DNA from: Pseudomonadota bacterium
Lineage (GTDB): Bacteria > Pseudomonadota > Gammaproteobacteria > Burkholderiales > Burkholderiaceae_C
NCBI GenBank assembly: GCA_021847345.1
Contig: JAJZTW010000004.1
Coordinates: 26,635-90,634, forward strand
Direction: 5' to 3'
Length of the DNA stretch: 64,000 nt
Shown: positions 7,527 through 17,600 of the stretch, in pieces
Position numbering within the stretch: position 1 is the stretch's first letter
Layout: each line of letters starts with the position of its first letter
Translations under genes and position numbers: made by a program
Notes under the pieces: model-generated
Database searches by the model: none
Told to the model about the DNA's origin: nothing
The model's input: the letters and a program-made list of their open reading frames with translations, nothing else

Positions 7527-8852
7527 ATGAAATCCTTCGCATCCATGCGCGGCGCTGCTCTGGGCTTGCCCGGAATTGCGCTCGCGCTGAGCTTGACCGC
7601 CTGCGGAGGCGGCGGCTCCTCGACGAGCCTGATCGGCGGCACCGTCAGCGGCCTGGCGAGCGGCCAGCAGCTCACGTTGCTCAACAACGGCGCAAGCCCG
7701 CTGACCCTGCAGGCCAACGGCCGCTTCGCGTTCCCTGCGCGCCTGAGCGTCGGACAGGCTTACGCGGTGGCGGTCGGCACCCAGCCGGCGGGTCAGTGGT
7801 GTGGCGTCAGCAAAGGCAGCGGGTCGACCCCGGTCGGCAACGTCACGAGCATCGCGGTCAGTTGTACCGCGCACTTCGCCTACCTGACCAACACCAACGT
7901 GGCCACGGTCTCGCAATTGGCCATCGCCCCCGGCGGCATGCTGATGGCGATGAACCAGGCTCCGGTGGCATCGGGCGCCGGCCCCATCGGCATGGGAGTC
8001 GACCCCACGGGCCGTTATGCCTACGTCGCCAATGTGTTCGACGACACGGTCTCGCAGTACTCGATCGGCGCCCGCGGAGTGTTGACTGCGCTGAGCCCGG
8101 CCACCGTGGCTGCCGGCTCGTTGCCGGGACTGGTCGCCATCGACTCCGCCGGGCCTTATGTCTACGTGGTGAATGCTGGCTCCGACACAATTTCCCAGTA
8201 CACGATCGACAGCACCGGAGCCTTGCAGCCGATGGCACAGCCCACCGTCGCGACGGGCAAGCAGCCCTCGGCGATCGCGGTCGACGCACAGGGCGGGTAC
8301 GTGTACGTCGCCAACGAGAGCGACAACACCGTGTCGCAGTACGCTGTGGGCGCAGGCGGGGCGCTGACTCCGCTGGGGTCCCCGACGGTCGCCACCGGGC
8401 AACTCCCGGCGGGAATCGCCGTCGACCCATCCGGGACCTATGCCTACGTGACCAACGCGGATGACAGCACGATTTCCGAGTACTCGATCGGCAGCGACGG
8501 CACGCTCACGCCGCTGAGCACGCCCACCATCGCTACCGGTCCCGACCCGGCGGGCCTGGCGGTCGATCCGAGCGGGAGATTCGTGTATGCCCTCGACTAC
8601 ACGGCGGGCACGATTTCCGAGTACTCGATCGGGGCCGGCGGGGCGCTGACACCGCTGCCGCAGCCCACCATCGCGACGGGCAGCAAACCCCAGGACCTGG
8701 CCTTCGCGCAGTCGGGACCCTATCTGTACGTCGCCAACTACGACAGCGACGACATCTCCGAATACCTGATGGGCGCCGACGGTCAGCTCAGCGCGCTGGC
8801 CACGCTGCCGCTGAGCACCGGGGCGAACCCGGCAGTCGTCGTCGCGCAGTGA
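7527..8852 (+). CDS. YVTN beta-propeller lipoprotein with one GGTVSGL module, third paralogue
   Basis: A 441-residue lipoprotein. The start at 7527 gives a signal peptide ending in ALSLTAC; upstream codons in frame add nothing hydrophobic. One accessory module (about residues 34-114) starts with LIGGTVSGL and has Cys near QWCG and VSC. Seven YVTN-like blades follow, from AYLTNTNVATVSQL to LYVANYDSDDISEY. Gene order gives module counts of zero, two and one in the three paralogues. The signal region has diverged more from the other two, and no copy of their shared upstream element is present, so expression may depend on read-through across the 71-bp gap. Function is unknown. Confidence 0.85.
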   Translation: MKSFASMRGAALGLPGIALALSLTACGGGGSSTSLIGGTVSGLASGQQLTLLNNGASPLTLQANGRFAFPARLSVGQAYAVAVGTQPAGQWCGVSKGSGSTPVGNVTSIAVSCTAHFAYLTNTNVATVSQLAIAPGGMLMAMNQAPVASGAGPIGMGVDPTGRYAYVANVFDDTVSQYSIGARGVLTALSPATVAAGSLPGLVAIDSAGPYVYVVNAGSDTISQYTIDSTGALQPMAQPTVATGKQPSAIAVDAQGGYVYVANESDNTVSQYAVGAGGALTPLGSPTVATGQLPAGIAVDPSGTYAYVTNADDSTISEYSIGSDGTLTPLSTPTIATGPDPAGLAVDPSGRFVYALDYTAGTISEYSIGAGGALTPLPQPTIATGSKPQDLAFAQSGPYLYVANYDSDDISEYLMGADGQLSALATLPLSTGANPAVVVAQ

Positions 8853-8867
8853 CCAGGGGTGCCGATC

Positions 8868-8890
8868 GAGCCGGGCGGCGAGCCCGGCTC
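8868..8890. terminator. G+C hairpin between convergent genes
   Basis: GAGCCGGGC (8868-8876) and GCCCGGCTC (8882-8890) form a perfect 9-bp stem with a 5-base loop. It overlaps the stop of the DUF3106 gene and follows the third propeller gene. No T-run exists on either strand, so termination here may need Rho. Confidence 0.45.
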
Positions 8891-9146
8891 AGCGCCGCTG
8901 TCGGCGGTACTGCTCGAACAGACGTCGTTGTTCCTGCGGCGGCAGGCGGCGGTATCGCTGCTGTTCGCGCAGAATGTCGCGGCGCTGCTGCGCTGGCATG
9001 CGCTCCCAGCGCTGCACGTGCCGCTGCCACTGCGGGCCTCCCGGATGGCCGCGAGGCACCTGCGCCAGCGCCGGCGTGCCGCATGCCAGGATCGTGGCGA
9101 GCGCGGCGACCAGCCAGGCTCGCCGGGGGTCAGGCCGTGCCGCCAT
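8889..9146 (-). CDS. DUF3106-type small secreted protein
   Basis: An 85-residue protein with a predicted Sec signal peptide (AWLVAALATILACGTPALAQ) and a short mature part full of Arg and Gln with the repeated helix theme MPAQQRRDILREQQRYRRLPP. That theme recalls DUF3106 and, loosely, periplasmic helical chaperones of the Spy/CpxP kind. The start at 9146 is preferred because it opens just before the signal peptide; an upstream start at 9194 would add 16 residues and overlap the previous gene further. It is third in the sigma-DUF3619-DUF3106 unit, overlapping its neighbour by 17 bp. The molecular role is unknown. Confidence 0.7.
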   Translation of the reverse strand: MAARPDPRRAWLVAALATILACGTPALAQVPRGHPGGPQWQRHVQRWERMPAQQRRDILREQQRYRRLPPQEQRRLFEQYRRQRR

Positions 9147-9603
9147 GGTCGTTCGCCTGTCCGAGGGCGCCAGGATGCGCCGCCAGCCACTCATAGAAGT
9201 CCAGGTTCTGAACGGCGTCGGCCATCTGGGGGTTGGTCTGGATCTGCTGCGGTGCGCCCGAGGGCGTGCGCAGCAGCGTGGGCAGCAAGCCGAAGCTCAG
9301 CCCGGCCAGCGCAGCCGCGGCCATGCCGGTGCCCAGCAGGCGCGGCCAATGCACGCGGCGCGCGCGGCGAGGCGCATGGCGCGCGCCGCGCCTGGCCAGT
9401 TGCGGCAACGGCTCGAGCGAGCGTGCGAGCCGCCTGCCGTATGCGGCGTGCTCGACGAGTTCGGGGCTCGCCGCCATCGCTTGCTCGAAACCCTGCTGTT
9501 CGCGCGCATCCAGCAGACCGGCGCGCCAGAGGTCGGCAAGGCGTGCCGGATCCTGCTGCGAGCCGGGAGGCGCCGTTCGGCGATGAGTGGAGTCAGCCTG
9601 CAT
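9130..9603 (-). CDS. DUF3619 single-pass membrane protein, sigma-factor neighbour
   Basis: A 157-residue protein with a soluble N-terminal part (LADLWRAGLLDAREQQGFEQ, then an Arg-rich stretch), one transmembrane helix at about residues 89-111 (LLGTGMAAAALAGLSFGLLP) and a short C-terminal tail. The ATG at 9603 overlaps the end of the sigma gene by 11 bp, implying translational coupling; a longer form from 9687 is possible but reads inside the sigma gene. This topology and position would suit an anti-sigma factor. No zinc-finger HxxxCxxC motif is seen, so that role is an inference from context. Confidence 0.7.
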   Translation of the reverse strand: MQADSTHRRTAPPGSQQDPARLADLWRAGLLDAREQQGFEQAMAASPELVEHAAYGRRLARSLEPLPQLARRGARHAPRRARRVHWPRLLGTGMAAAALAGLSFGLLPTLLRTPSGAPQQIQTNPQMADAVQNLDFYEWLAAHPGALGQANDHGGTA

Positions 9604-10219
9604 GATGTTGGGGTCCGCAACGGGGATTATCGTCCTGCAGCCATTCGCGCAGTCGGGTGAGCGCGCGCAGATGGTGGGTCTTGACACTGCCCTCGCTGAT
9701 GCTCATGGCGCGCGCGGTGTCGGCGATGGTCATTTCCTCCATCTCACGAAGCAGGAAGACCTGACGCTGGCGCGAACTCAGACGCGTGATGGCGTCGGCG
9801 ATGCGGCCGGCGAGCTGCAGCCCCTGCACCTGCTCCTCGGGGCCCGCGGCCTCGTCGGCCAGGGATTCCCAGGCAGGCGTCTGCTCGTCGCCGGCGTCGT
9901 CGGCCTGGAAGAAGAAATCAAAAATGCGTTCGACGCGCCGACGCCGATGCCAGTCGGTGATTCGATTGCGCAGGATGCCGTAGAACAGCGCCGGCCATTC
10001 CTGCTCGGGCTTGTCGGCGTAGTGGCCGACCAGGCGTTCCAGGCTGTCCTGCACCAGGTCGGCCGCGGCCGCGCCATTGCCCGCCGTCTCCAGCAGGGCC
10101 AGACGCAGTGCACGGGCACGCACCTCGAGGCAGAAGCGGTCGAGAGCGGGTCGGGAGGTCACGGTGTCGACGCCGGGAGCACAAGGGGTGTGTGCCGGAG
10201 CATAGGCGGTGGCGGGCAT
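9593..10219 (-). CDS. ECF-type sigma-70 family RNA polymerase sigma factor
   Basis: A 208-residue sigma factor. Region 2 is visible as DLVQDSLERLVGHY followed by EWPALFYGILRNRITDWHRR (about residues 55-95). Region 4 is the helix-turn-helix around RLSSRQRQVFLLREMEEMTI with AMSISEGSVKTHHLRALTRL (about 150-195). An acidic linker separates them. The start at 10219 is chosen because earlier codons encode only Cys/Arg-rich sequence. Its gene heads an operon with two envelope-type proteins, a layout typical of envelope-responsive ECF systems. Divergent from dapC across a palindrome at 10320-10345. Confidence 0.85.
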   Translation of the reverse strand: MPATAYAPAHTPCAPGVDTVTSRPALDRFCLEVRARALRLALLETAGNGAAAADLVQDSLERLVGHYADKPEQEWPALFYGILRNRITDWHRRRRVERIFDFFFQADDAGDEQTPAWESLADEAAGPEEQVQGLQLAGRIADAITRLSSRQRQVFLLREMEEMTIADTARAMSISEGSVKTHHLRALTRLREWLQDDNPRCGPQHHAG

Positions 10220-10319
10220 GGTGCTGGATCGGGCAAACTGCTCTTGCTGCCAACAACGCTCGGCGCAGGGCTGGCGGCGACAGCGGGAACGTCGCGAATG
10301 CAAGAAAATGTAAACAAGG

Positions 10320-10345
10320 CCGTCGATTCGCCGCGGAATCGACGG
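10320..10345. promoter_or_regulatory. 10-6-10 perfect palindrome between the sigma factor gene and dapC
   Basis: CCGTCGATTC (10320-10329), six bases GCCGCG, then GAATCGACGG (10336-10345). A possible -10 box TAGAAT for dapC lies at 10351-10356, placing the palindrome over the -35/spacer region, as for a repressor site. It could equally be an mRNA hairpin. No copy was noticed elsewhere in the window. Confidence 0.45.
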
Positions 10346-10386
10346 ATTCCTAGAATGTCTCTTTTCGCATCCCCAGGGCCCGCACC

Positions 10387-11574
10387 TTGAATCCGCTGCT
10401 CGAGCGTCTCCAGCCGTACCCCTTCCAGAAGCTGCGCACCCTGACGGCCGACCTGCACCCGAACCCGGCGCTGCGCCCGATCAGCCTGGGCATCGGCGAG
10501 CCGCGCCACGCGACGCCGCAGTTCATCCGGCAGGCGCTGGTCGACCACCTGGACGGATTGTCGGTCTATCCGGCGACCCTCGGCACGCAGCAGCTGCGCC
10601 AGGCTTGCGCGGACTGGGCGCGTCGCCGCCACGGCGTCGAGCTGGATCCCGCCACGCAGGTGATTCCGGTCAACGGCTCGCGCGAGGCGCTGTTCGCGCT
10701 GGCGCAGACGGTGATCGACGCCAGCCGGCCACGCGCGCTGGTGCTCAGCCCCAATCCTTTCTACCAGATCTACGAGGGTGCGGCACTGTTGGCGGGCGCC
10801 GAGTGCGGCTTCGTGGCGGCCGATCCGGCGCGCAATTTCGGGCTCGACTGGGACAGTGTGCCCGAGCAGGACTGGCAGCGCACGCAGCTGGTCTACGTCT
10901 GCACCCCGGGAAACCCGACCGGCGCGGTCATGGGCCTGGACGAGTGGCGTCGCCTGTTCGAGCTGTCGGACCGGCATGGCTTCGTGATCGCCAGCGACGA
11001 GTGCTACGGCGAGATCTGGTTCGGCGAACAGCCGCCGCTGGGCGGGCTGCAGGCCGCGCGGGAGCTGGGCCGCCACGACTTTCGCAACCTGGTCATGCTG
11101 ACCTCGCTGTCCAAGCGCTCGAACGTGCCGGGCCTGCGCTCGGGATTCGTCGCCGGCGATGCGCGCGTGCTGGAGTCCTTCCTGCTCTACCGCACCTACC
11201 ACGGCAGCGCGATGGGCCCGGCCGTGCAGGCGGCGAGCGTGGCGGCCTGGAACGACGAGGAGCACGTGGTGGAAAACCGGCGCCTGTACAGGGAGAAATT
11301 CGCCCGCGTGCTGCCGATCCTGCAGCCGGTGCTGGACGTCGCGCTGCCCGACGCCGCGTTCTATCTGTGGGCCGGCACCCCGACCGATGACGTCGCCTTC
11401 GCTCGCGGCCTGCTGGAAAACTACAATTGCACGGTTTTGCCGGGAAGCCTGCTCGCGCGCGAGCAAGGCGGGCACAACCCGGGCGCGGCACGCGTTCGCC
11501 TGGCGCTGGTGGCGGGCGTCGACGAATGCGTCGAGGCCGCCGAGCGCATCGCGGCCTACGCGCGCAGTCTCTGA
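10387..11574 (+). CDS. dapC: Succinyldiaminopimelate transaminase
   Basis: A 395-residue class I/II aminotransferase. It starts with TTG at 10387, chosen because family members begin with NPLLxRLQPYPF directly at the N-terminus and no ATG or GTG is near. SLGIGEPRHATP, NPTGAVMGLDEW and the PLP-lysine segment TSLSKRSNVPGLRSGF identify the DapC type. It transfers an amino group from glutamate to N-succinyl-2-amino-6-ketopimelate in lysine and meso-diaminopimelate (peptidoglycan) synthesis. First gene of dapC-dapD-pilU-dapE-prmB-ABC-F; dapD follows after 21 bp. Confidence 0.93.
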   Translation: MNPLLERLQPYPFQKLRTLTADLHPNPALRPISLGIGEPRHATPQFIRQALVDHLDGLSVYPATLGTQQLRQACADWARRRHGVELDPATQVIPVNGSREALFALAQTVIDASRPRALVLSPNPFYQIYEGAALLAGAECGFVAADPARNFGLDWDSVPEQDWQRTQLVYVCTPGNPTGAVMGLDEWRRLFELSDRHGFVIASDECYGEIWFGEQPPLGGLQAARELGRHDFRNLVMLTSLSKRSNVPGLRSGFVAGDARVLESFLLYRTYHGSAMGPAVQAASVAAWNDEEHVVENRRLYREKFARVLPILQPVLDVALPDAAFYLWAGTPTDDVAFARGLLENYNCTVLPGSLLAREQGGHNPGAARVRLALVAGVDECVEAAERIAAYARSL

Positions 11575-11595
11575 TCCTTCCGATTGGCTCCATCC

Positions 11596-12417
11596 ATGAC
11601 CACGCAACTGCAAACCATCATCGACCAGGCCTGGGAACAGCGCACCCAGTACAACGCCCAGTCGGCTCCCGCCGAGCTGCGCGAAGCGGTCTCCCATGTA
11701 CTGGCCGAGCTGAACGCCGGGCGCCTTCGCGTGGCCGAGAGGATCGACGGCGACTGGGTCACCCACCAGTGGCTGAAGAAGGCGGTGCTGCTGAGCTTTC
11801 GCATGACCGACAACGAGCTGATGCGAGCCGGCGACCTGCAGTTCTTCGACAAGGTGGAAACCAAGTTCAGCCGCCTCGGCGAGGACGCGATGCGAGCCAC
11901 CGGGGTTCGCGTGGTGCCGCCCGCGGTGGCGCGCCACGGCGCCTACCTGGCCCCCGGCGTGGTGCTGATGCCTTCCTACGTGAACATCGGCGCCTACGTG
12001 GGCGAGGGCACGATGGTCGACACCTGGGCCACCGTGGGCTCGTGCGCGCAGATCGGGCGCAACGTGCACCTTTCGGGCGGCGTGGGAATCGGCGGCGTGC
12101 TCGAACCCATCCAGGCCAATCCGACCATCATCGGGGACAACTGTTTCATCGGCGCGCGCTCGGAAGTCGTCGAGGGCGTGATCGTCGAGGACAACTGCGT
12201 GATCTCGATGGGGGTCTACATCGGCAAGTCGACCAAGATCTACGACCGCGCCACCGGCGAGGTGAGCTACGGGCGCATTCCCGAGGGCTCGGTCGTCGTG
12301 TCGGGCAACCTGCCCAGCGCCGACGGGCGCTACAGCCTGTATTGCGCGGTGATCGTCAAGCGCGTGGACGCGCAGACCCGCGCCAAGACGGCGATCAACG
12401 AACTGCTGCGCGACTGA
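11596..12417 (+). CDS. dapD: 2,3,4,5-tetrahydropyridine-2,6-dicarboxylate N-succinyltransferase
   Basis: A 273-residue enzyme, exactly the family length with the ATG at 11596 ([16 protein letters not shown]); a TTG four codons earlier is less likely. The left-handed parallel beta-helix hexapeptide repeats are plain: [42 protein letters not shown]. It transfers succinyl from succinyl-CoA to tetrahydrodipicolinate, the step before DapC. In operon with dapC (21 bp) and the pilus ATPase gene (32 bp). Confidence 0.96.
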   Translation: MTTQLQTIIDQAWEQRTQYNAQSAPAELREAVSHVLAELNAGRLRVAERIDGDWVTHQWLKKAVLLSFRMTDNELMRAGDLQFFDKVETKFSRLGEDAMRATGVRVVPPAVARHGAYLAPGVVLMPSYVNIGAYVGEGTMVDTWATVGSCAQIGRNVHLSGGVGIGGVLEPIQANPTIIGDNCFIGARSEVVEGVIVEDNCVISMGVYIGKSTKIYDRATGEVSYGRIPEGSVVVSGNLPSADGRYSLYCAVIVKRVDAQTRAKTAINELLRD

Positions 12418-12449
12418 CCCGGCCGCGCGCGCCCCAGCGGAGAAGCCTC

Positions 12450-13595
12450 ATGTCGACCATGGAACGCCTGCTGCAGCTGATGGCCGAGAAGCGCGCGTCG
12501 GACCTGTACATCAGCGCCAACGCGCCGATCCAGATCCGCATCAACGGCCGCTCCGTCCCGATCAATCGCCAGGTCATCTCGGCCGAGGACCCGGCCAGCC
12601 TGCTGGCCGAGGTGGTCGATGCATCGCGCATGCGCGAGTTGCACGAGCGCGGCGAGCTCAACATGGCGATCGCGCGCCCGGGCGTGGGAAGCTTCCGGGT
12701 CAGCGCGTTCCTGCAACGCGGCACGGTCGCCGTGGTCGTGCGTTTCATCGCCGGCGAGATCCCGGCGCTGGACACCCTCAGCCTGCCGCCGGTGCTGGCC
12801 GAGCTGGTCATGCAGCGCCACGGGCTGATCCTGGTCGTGGGTTCCACCGGCTCGGGCAAGAGCACGACGCTGGCGTCGATGCTCGATCACCGCAACGAGC
12901 ACATGACCGGGCACATCCTCACGCTGGAGGAGCCGGTCGAGTACTTGTTCCGCAACCGCAAGTCGATCGTCAACCAGCGCGAGATCGGAATCGATGCGCG
13001 CGACCTGTCGATCGGCCTGAAGAACGCGCTGCGCCAGGCTCCCGACTGCATCATGATCGGCGAGATCCGCGATCGCGACACGATGGCGGCGGCCTTGAAC
13101 TATGCGCTGTCGGGGCACCTGTGCCTGGCCACGCTGCACGCGTCGAACAGCCATCAGGCGCTCAACCGCATCCTCGGCCTGTTCCCGCTGGACATGCGCC
13201 CGTCGCTGCTGTCGGACCTGTCGGCCGGGCTGCGCGCGGTGATCTCGCAGCGCCTGCTGCCGGCGGCATCCGGCGGGCGGGTGCCGGCGGTGGAAGTGCT
13301 GCTCAACACCCAGTTGATCCGCGAGCTCATCGCCAAGGGCGATTTGTCGGCCGTGCGCGAGGCGATGGAAAAGTCCATGGCCGAAGGCTCGCAGAGCTTC
13401 GAGCAATGCCTGGCCGACATGGTGCGCGACGGGCGCGTGGCGCGCGAGGAGGCGCTGGCCGCCGCCGACTCGCCGACCAACCTGTTGTGGCGCCTGCAGA
13501 ACGAATTCGCGCCGCGCCCGTCGGCCCAGGCCCCGGCAGCCGAGACCGACGAGCCGTCGTTTCGCGAAATCTCCCTCGATCTGGGCGCCCATTGA
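12450..13595 (+). CDS. pilU: PilT/PilU family type IV pilus retraction ATPase
   Basis: A 381-residue cytoplasmic ATPase. It has Walker [10 protein letters not shown] (about residues 132-140), the Asp-box segment [11 protein letters not shown], the Walker B region [13 protein letters not shown] and a His-box [13 protein letters not shown]. Length and the acidic/Pro-rich tail favour PilU over PilT, which is usually about 345-350 residues. PilU acts with PilT to depolymerise type IV pilin during twitching and DNA uptake. It is embedded between dapD and dapE (gaps of 32 and 8 bp), with no other pilus gene in the window. Confidence 0.87.
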   Translation: MSTMERLLQLMAEKRASDLYISANAPIQIRINGRSVPINRQVISAEDPASLLAEVVDASRMRELHERGELNMAIARPGVGSFRVSAFLQRGTVAVVVRFIAGEIPALDTLSLPPVLAELVMQRHGLILVVGSTGSGKSTTLASMLDHRNEHMTGHILTLEEPVEYLFRNRKSIVNQREIGIDARDLSIGLKNALRQAPDCIMIGEIRDRDTMAAALNYALSGHLCLATLHASNSHQALNRILGLFPLDMRPSLLSDLSAGLRAVISQRLLPAASGGRVPAVEVLLNTQLIRELIAKGDLSAVREAMEKSMAEGSQSFEQCLADMVRDGRVAREEALAAADSPTNLLWRLQNEFAPRPSAQAPAAETDEPSFREISLDLGAH

Positions 13596-13603
13596 AGGTC
13601 TCG

Positions 13604-14770
13604 ATGACTCTCCCCCCAAGCACCCCCACCCTCGATCTGGCGCGCGAACTCATCGCGCTGTCCTCGGTGACTCCTGACGACGCGGGTTGCCAGGAGCACC
13701 TGGCCGCGCGCCTGCGCGCGCTGGGCTTCGAATGCGAATCCATCGACGGCGGCCCCGACGACTGGCGGGTGCGCAACCTGTGGGCGCTGCGCCGCGGCCG
13801 CTCCGGCGCCGACTCGCCCACGCTGGTGTTCGCCGGGCATACCGACGTCGTTCCCACCGGCCCGCTGCAGGCCTGGACCAGCAACCCCTTCGAGCCCACG
13901 GTGCGCGACGGCCGGCTCTACGGCCGCGGCGCCGCCGACATGAAAAGCTCGCTGGCGGCGATGGTGGTCGCGGTGGAGCAGTTCCTGCGTGAGCACCCGC
14001 AGCCGCGCGCGTCCATCGGCTTCGTGCTGACCAGCGACGAGGAGGGCCCCGCGCGCGACGGCACGGTGCGCGTGTGCGAGGCCCTGCGCGAGCGCGGCCA
14101 GCGCCTGGACTGGTGCATCGTCGGCGAGCCCACCTGCACCGACACGCTGGGCGACGTGATCAAGAACGGGCGCCGCGGCTCGCTCACCGGGCGCCTGGTG
14201 GTGCACGGCGTGCAGGGCCACGTGGCCTATCCGCACCTGGCGCGCAACCCGGTGCACCTGGCCGCCCCGGCGCTGGCGGAACTGGCCGCCGAGGTGTGGG
14301 ACCAGGGCGACGAGCACTTCCCGCCCACGACCTGGCAGATCTCCAACATCCACGCCGGCACCGGCGCCACCAACGTGATCCCCGGGGATCTCGAGGTGGT
14401 GTTCAACTTCCGCTTCAGCCCGGCGTCGCCGGCGGCGGTGCTGCAAGGCCGCGTGGTCGAGCTGCTGCGGCGCCACGAGCTGCGGCACACGCTGGAGTGG
14501 ACCCTGGGCGCCGAGCCCTTCCTGACCCGCCCGGCTGAGTTGTCCGACGCGCTGGTGGCCGCGATCGCCGCCGAGACCGGCGTGCGGGCGGAGCTGTCGA
14601 CCACCGGCGGCACCTCCGACGCGCGATTCCTGGCCAAGGTGTGTGCCCAGGTGGTGGAGTTCGGCCCGCCCAACGCCAGCATCCACAAGGTCGACGAACA
14701 CATCGAGCTGCGCCATCTGGAGCCGCTGGCCGGGGTGTACCGGCGCACCCTCGAGGCGCTGGCGGCCTGA
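13604..14770 (+). CDS. dapE: Succinyl-diaminopimelate desuccinylase
   Basis: A 388-residue M20-family zinc hydrolase. Metal and catalytic motifs are visible: [38 protein letters not shown] with its catalytic Glu pair, and the C-terminal metal His in [12 protein letters not shown]. The dimerisation domain starts about residue 183 ([19 protein letters not shown]). It cleaves N-succinyl-LL-diaminopimelate to LL-DAP and succinate. The ATG at 13604, 8 bp after pilU, gives the usual N-terminus. Its stop overlaps the prmB start as TGATG. Confidence 0.95.
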   Translation: MTLPPSTPTLDLARELIALSSVTPDDAGCQEHLAARLRALGFECESIDGGPDDWRVRNLWALRRGRSGADSPTLVFAGHTDVVPTGPLQAWTSNPFEPTVRDGRLYGRGAADMKSSLAAMVVAVEQFLREHPQPRASIGFVLTSDEEGPARDGTVRVCEALRERGQRLDWCIVGEPTCTDTLGDVIKNGRRGSLTGRLVVHGVQGHVAYPHLARNPVHLAAPALAELAAEVWDQGDEHFPPTTWQISNIHAGTGATNVIPGDLEVVFNFRFSPASPAAVLQGRVVELLRRHELRHTLEWTLGAEPFLTRPAELSDALVAAIAAETGVRAELSTTGGTSDARFLAKVCAQVVEFGPPNASIHKVDEHIELRHLEPLAGVYRRTLEALAA

Positions 14771-15659
14771 TGCCCGGAACGCCCCTTTCGCGGGCCTGGC
14801 GCGACACCGCGCAGGCCCTGCGCGACGCCGGGCTGGAATTCGGCCAGGGTACCGAGGACGCCGAGCAGGAGGCCGCGTGGATGCTCATTCACAGCCTGGG
14901 CTGGCCGCTGCTGGAGAGCTTCGCGCAATGGCCCCGCCTGCAGCGCCGCGTGGTGCCGGCGCCCGCGCTGGAACGCCTGCGCGGGCTGCTGGCCGAACGC
15001 GTGCGTAGCCGCCGCCCACTGGCCTACCTGCTGGGCGAGGCCTGGCTGCACGGCCAGCGCTTCCTGGTCGACGAGCGCAGCATCGTTCCGCGCTCGCTGA
15101 TCGCCGAGTTGCTCGACCACGCGCTCGACCCCTGGCTGGCTGGCGAGCCGGCGAGCATCGCCGACATCTGCACCGGCGGCGGCAGCCTGGCCGTGCTGGC
15201 GGCCCAGCGCTGGCCGCAGGCGGCGGTCAGCGCGGTCGACCTGTCCGCGTCGGCGCTGGAACTGGCGCGCGCCAATGTGCGACTGCACGGACTGGAGCAG
15301 CGCGTGCGCCTGTTGCACGGCGATCTGTTCGAGCCCTGCTGCGCCGGTGAGCGCTTCGACCTCGTGCTGTGCAATCCGCCGTACGTGAACGCGCGCTCGA
15401 TGGCCGCGTTGCCGCCGGAGTTCCGCCACGAGCCCGAGCTGGCGCTGGCCGGTGGCGACGACGGCATGGACCTGGTTCGCCGCCTGCTCGACCAGGCTGC
15501 CGCGCACTTGCGGCCGGGCGGCGTGCTGGTGGTCGAGATCGGCCACGAGCGGGCGCATTTCGAGTCGGCCTTCCCGGGCCTGCCGGTGGTCTGGCTGCCG
15601 GTGAGCTCGGGCGACGACGCGGTGTTCCTGGTCGAGGCCGCCGCGCTGGGCGTGAAGCC

Positions 15660-15663
<4 letters not shown>
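14770..15663 (+). CDS. prmB: Ribosomal protein L3 N5-glutamine methyltransferase
   Basis: A 297-residue SAM-dependent methyltransferase of the HemK family. It has an N-terminal helical domain, motif I ADICTGGGSLAVLAA, and the catalytic NPPYV tetrapeptide region LVLCNPPYVNARSM that binds the glutamine amide. Segments RFLVDERSIVPRSLIAELL and the C-terminal GHERAHFESAFPGLPVVWL are PrmB-like rather than PrmC-like. It methylates a conserved Gln of ribosomal protein L3. Translationally coupled at both ends: one base shared with dapE and four with the next gene. Confidence 0.92.
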
Positions 15664-17570
<1,907 letters not shown>

Positions 17571-17580
17571 GGCGTCGGTG

Positions 17581-17600
17581 AGCCACCAGGCTCAGTGGCT
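17581..17600. terminator. Short hairpin at convergent ABC-F/MATE gene ends
   Basis: AGCCAC (17581-17586) and GTGGCT (17595-17600) pair around an 8-base loop, overlapping the MATE stop codon. The stem is short and lacks a T-run, so the terminator call is weak. Confidence 0.3.

Noticed and set aside
4112..8852. Calling the three propeller lipoproteins 6-phosphogluconolactonases
   Set aside because: They share the YVTN/lactonase fold pattern, but no catalytic residues can be assigned and they are lipid-anchored exports.
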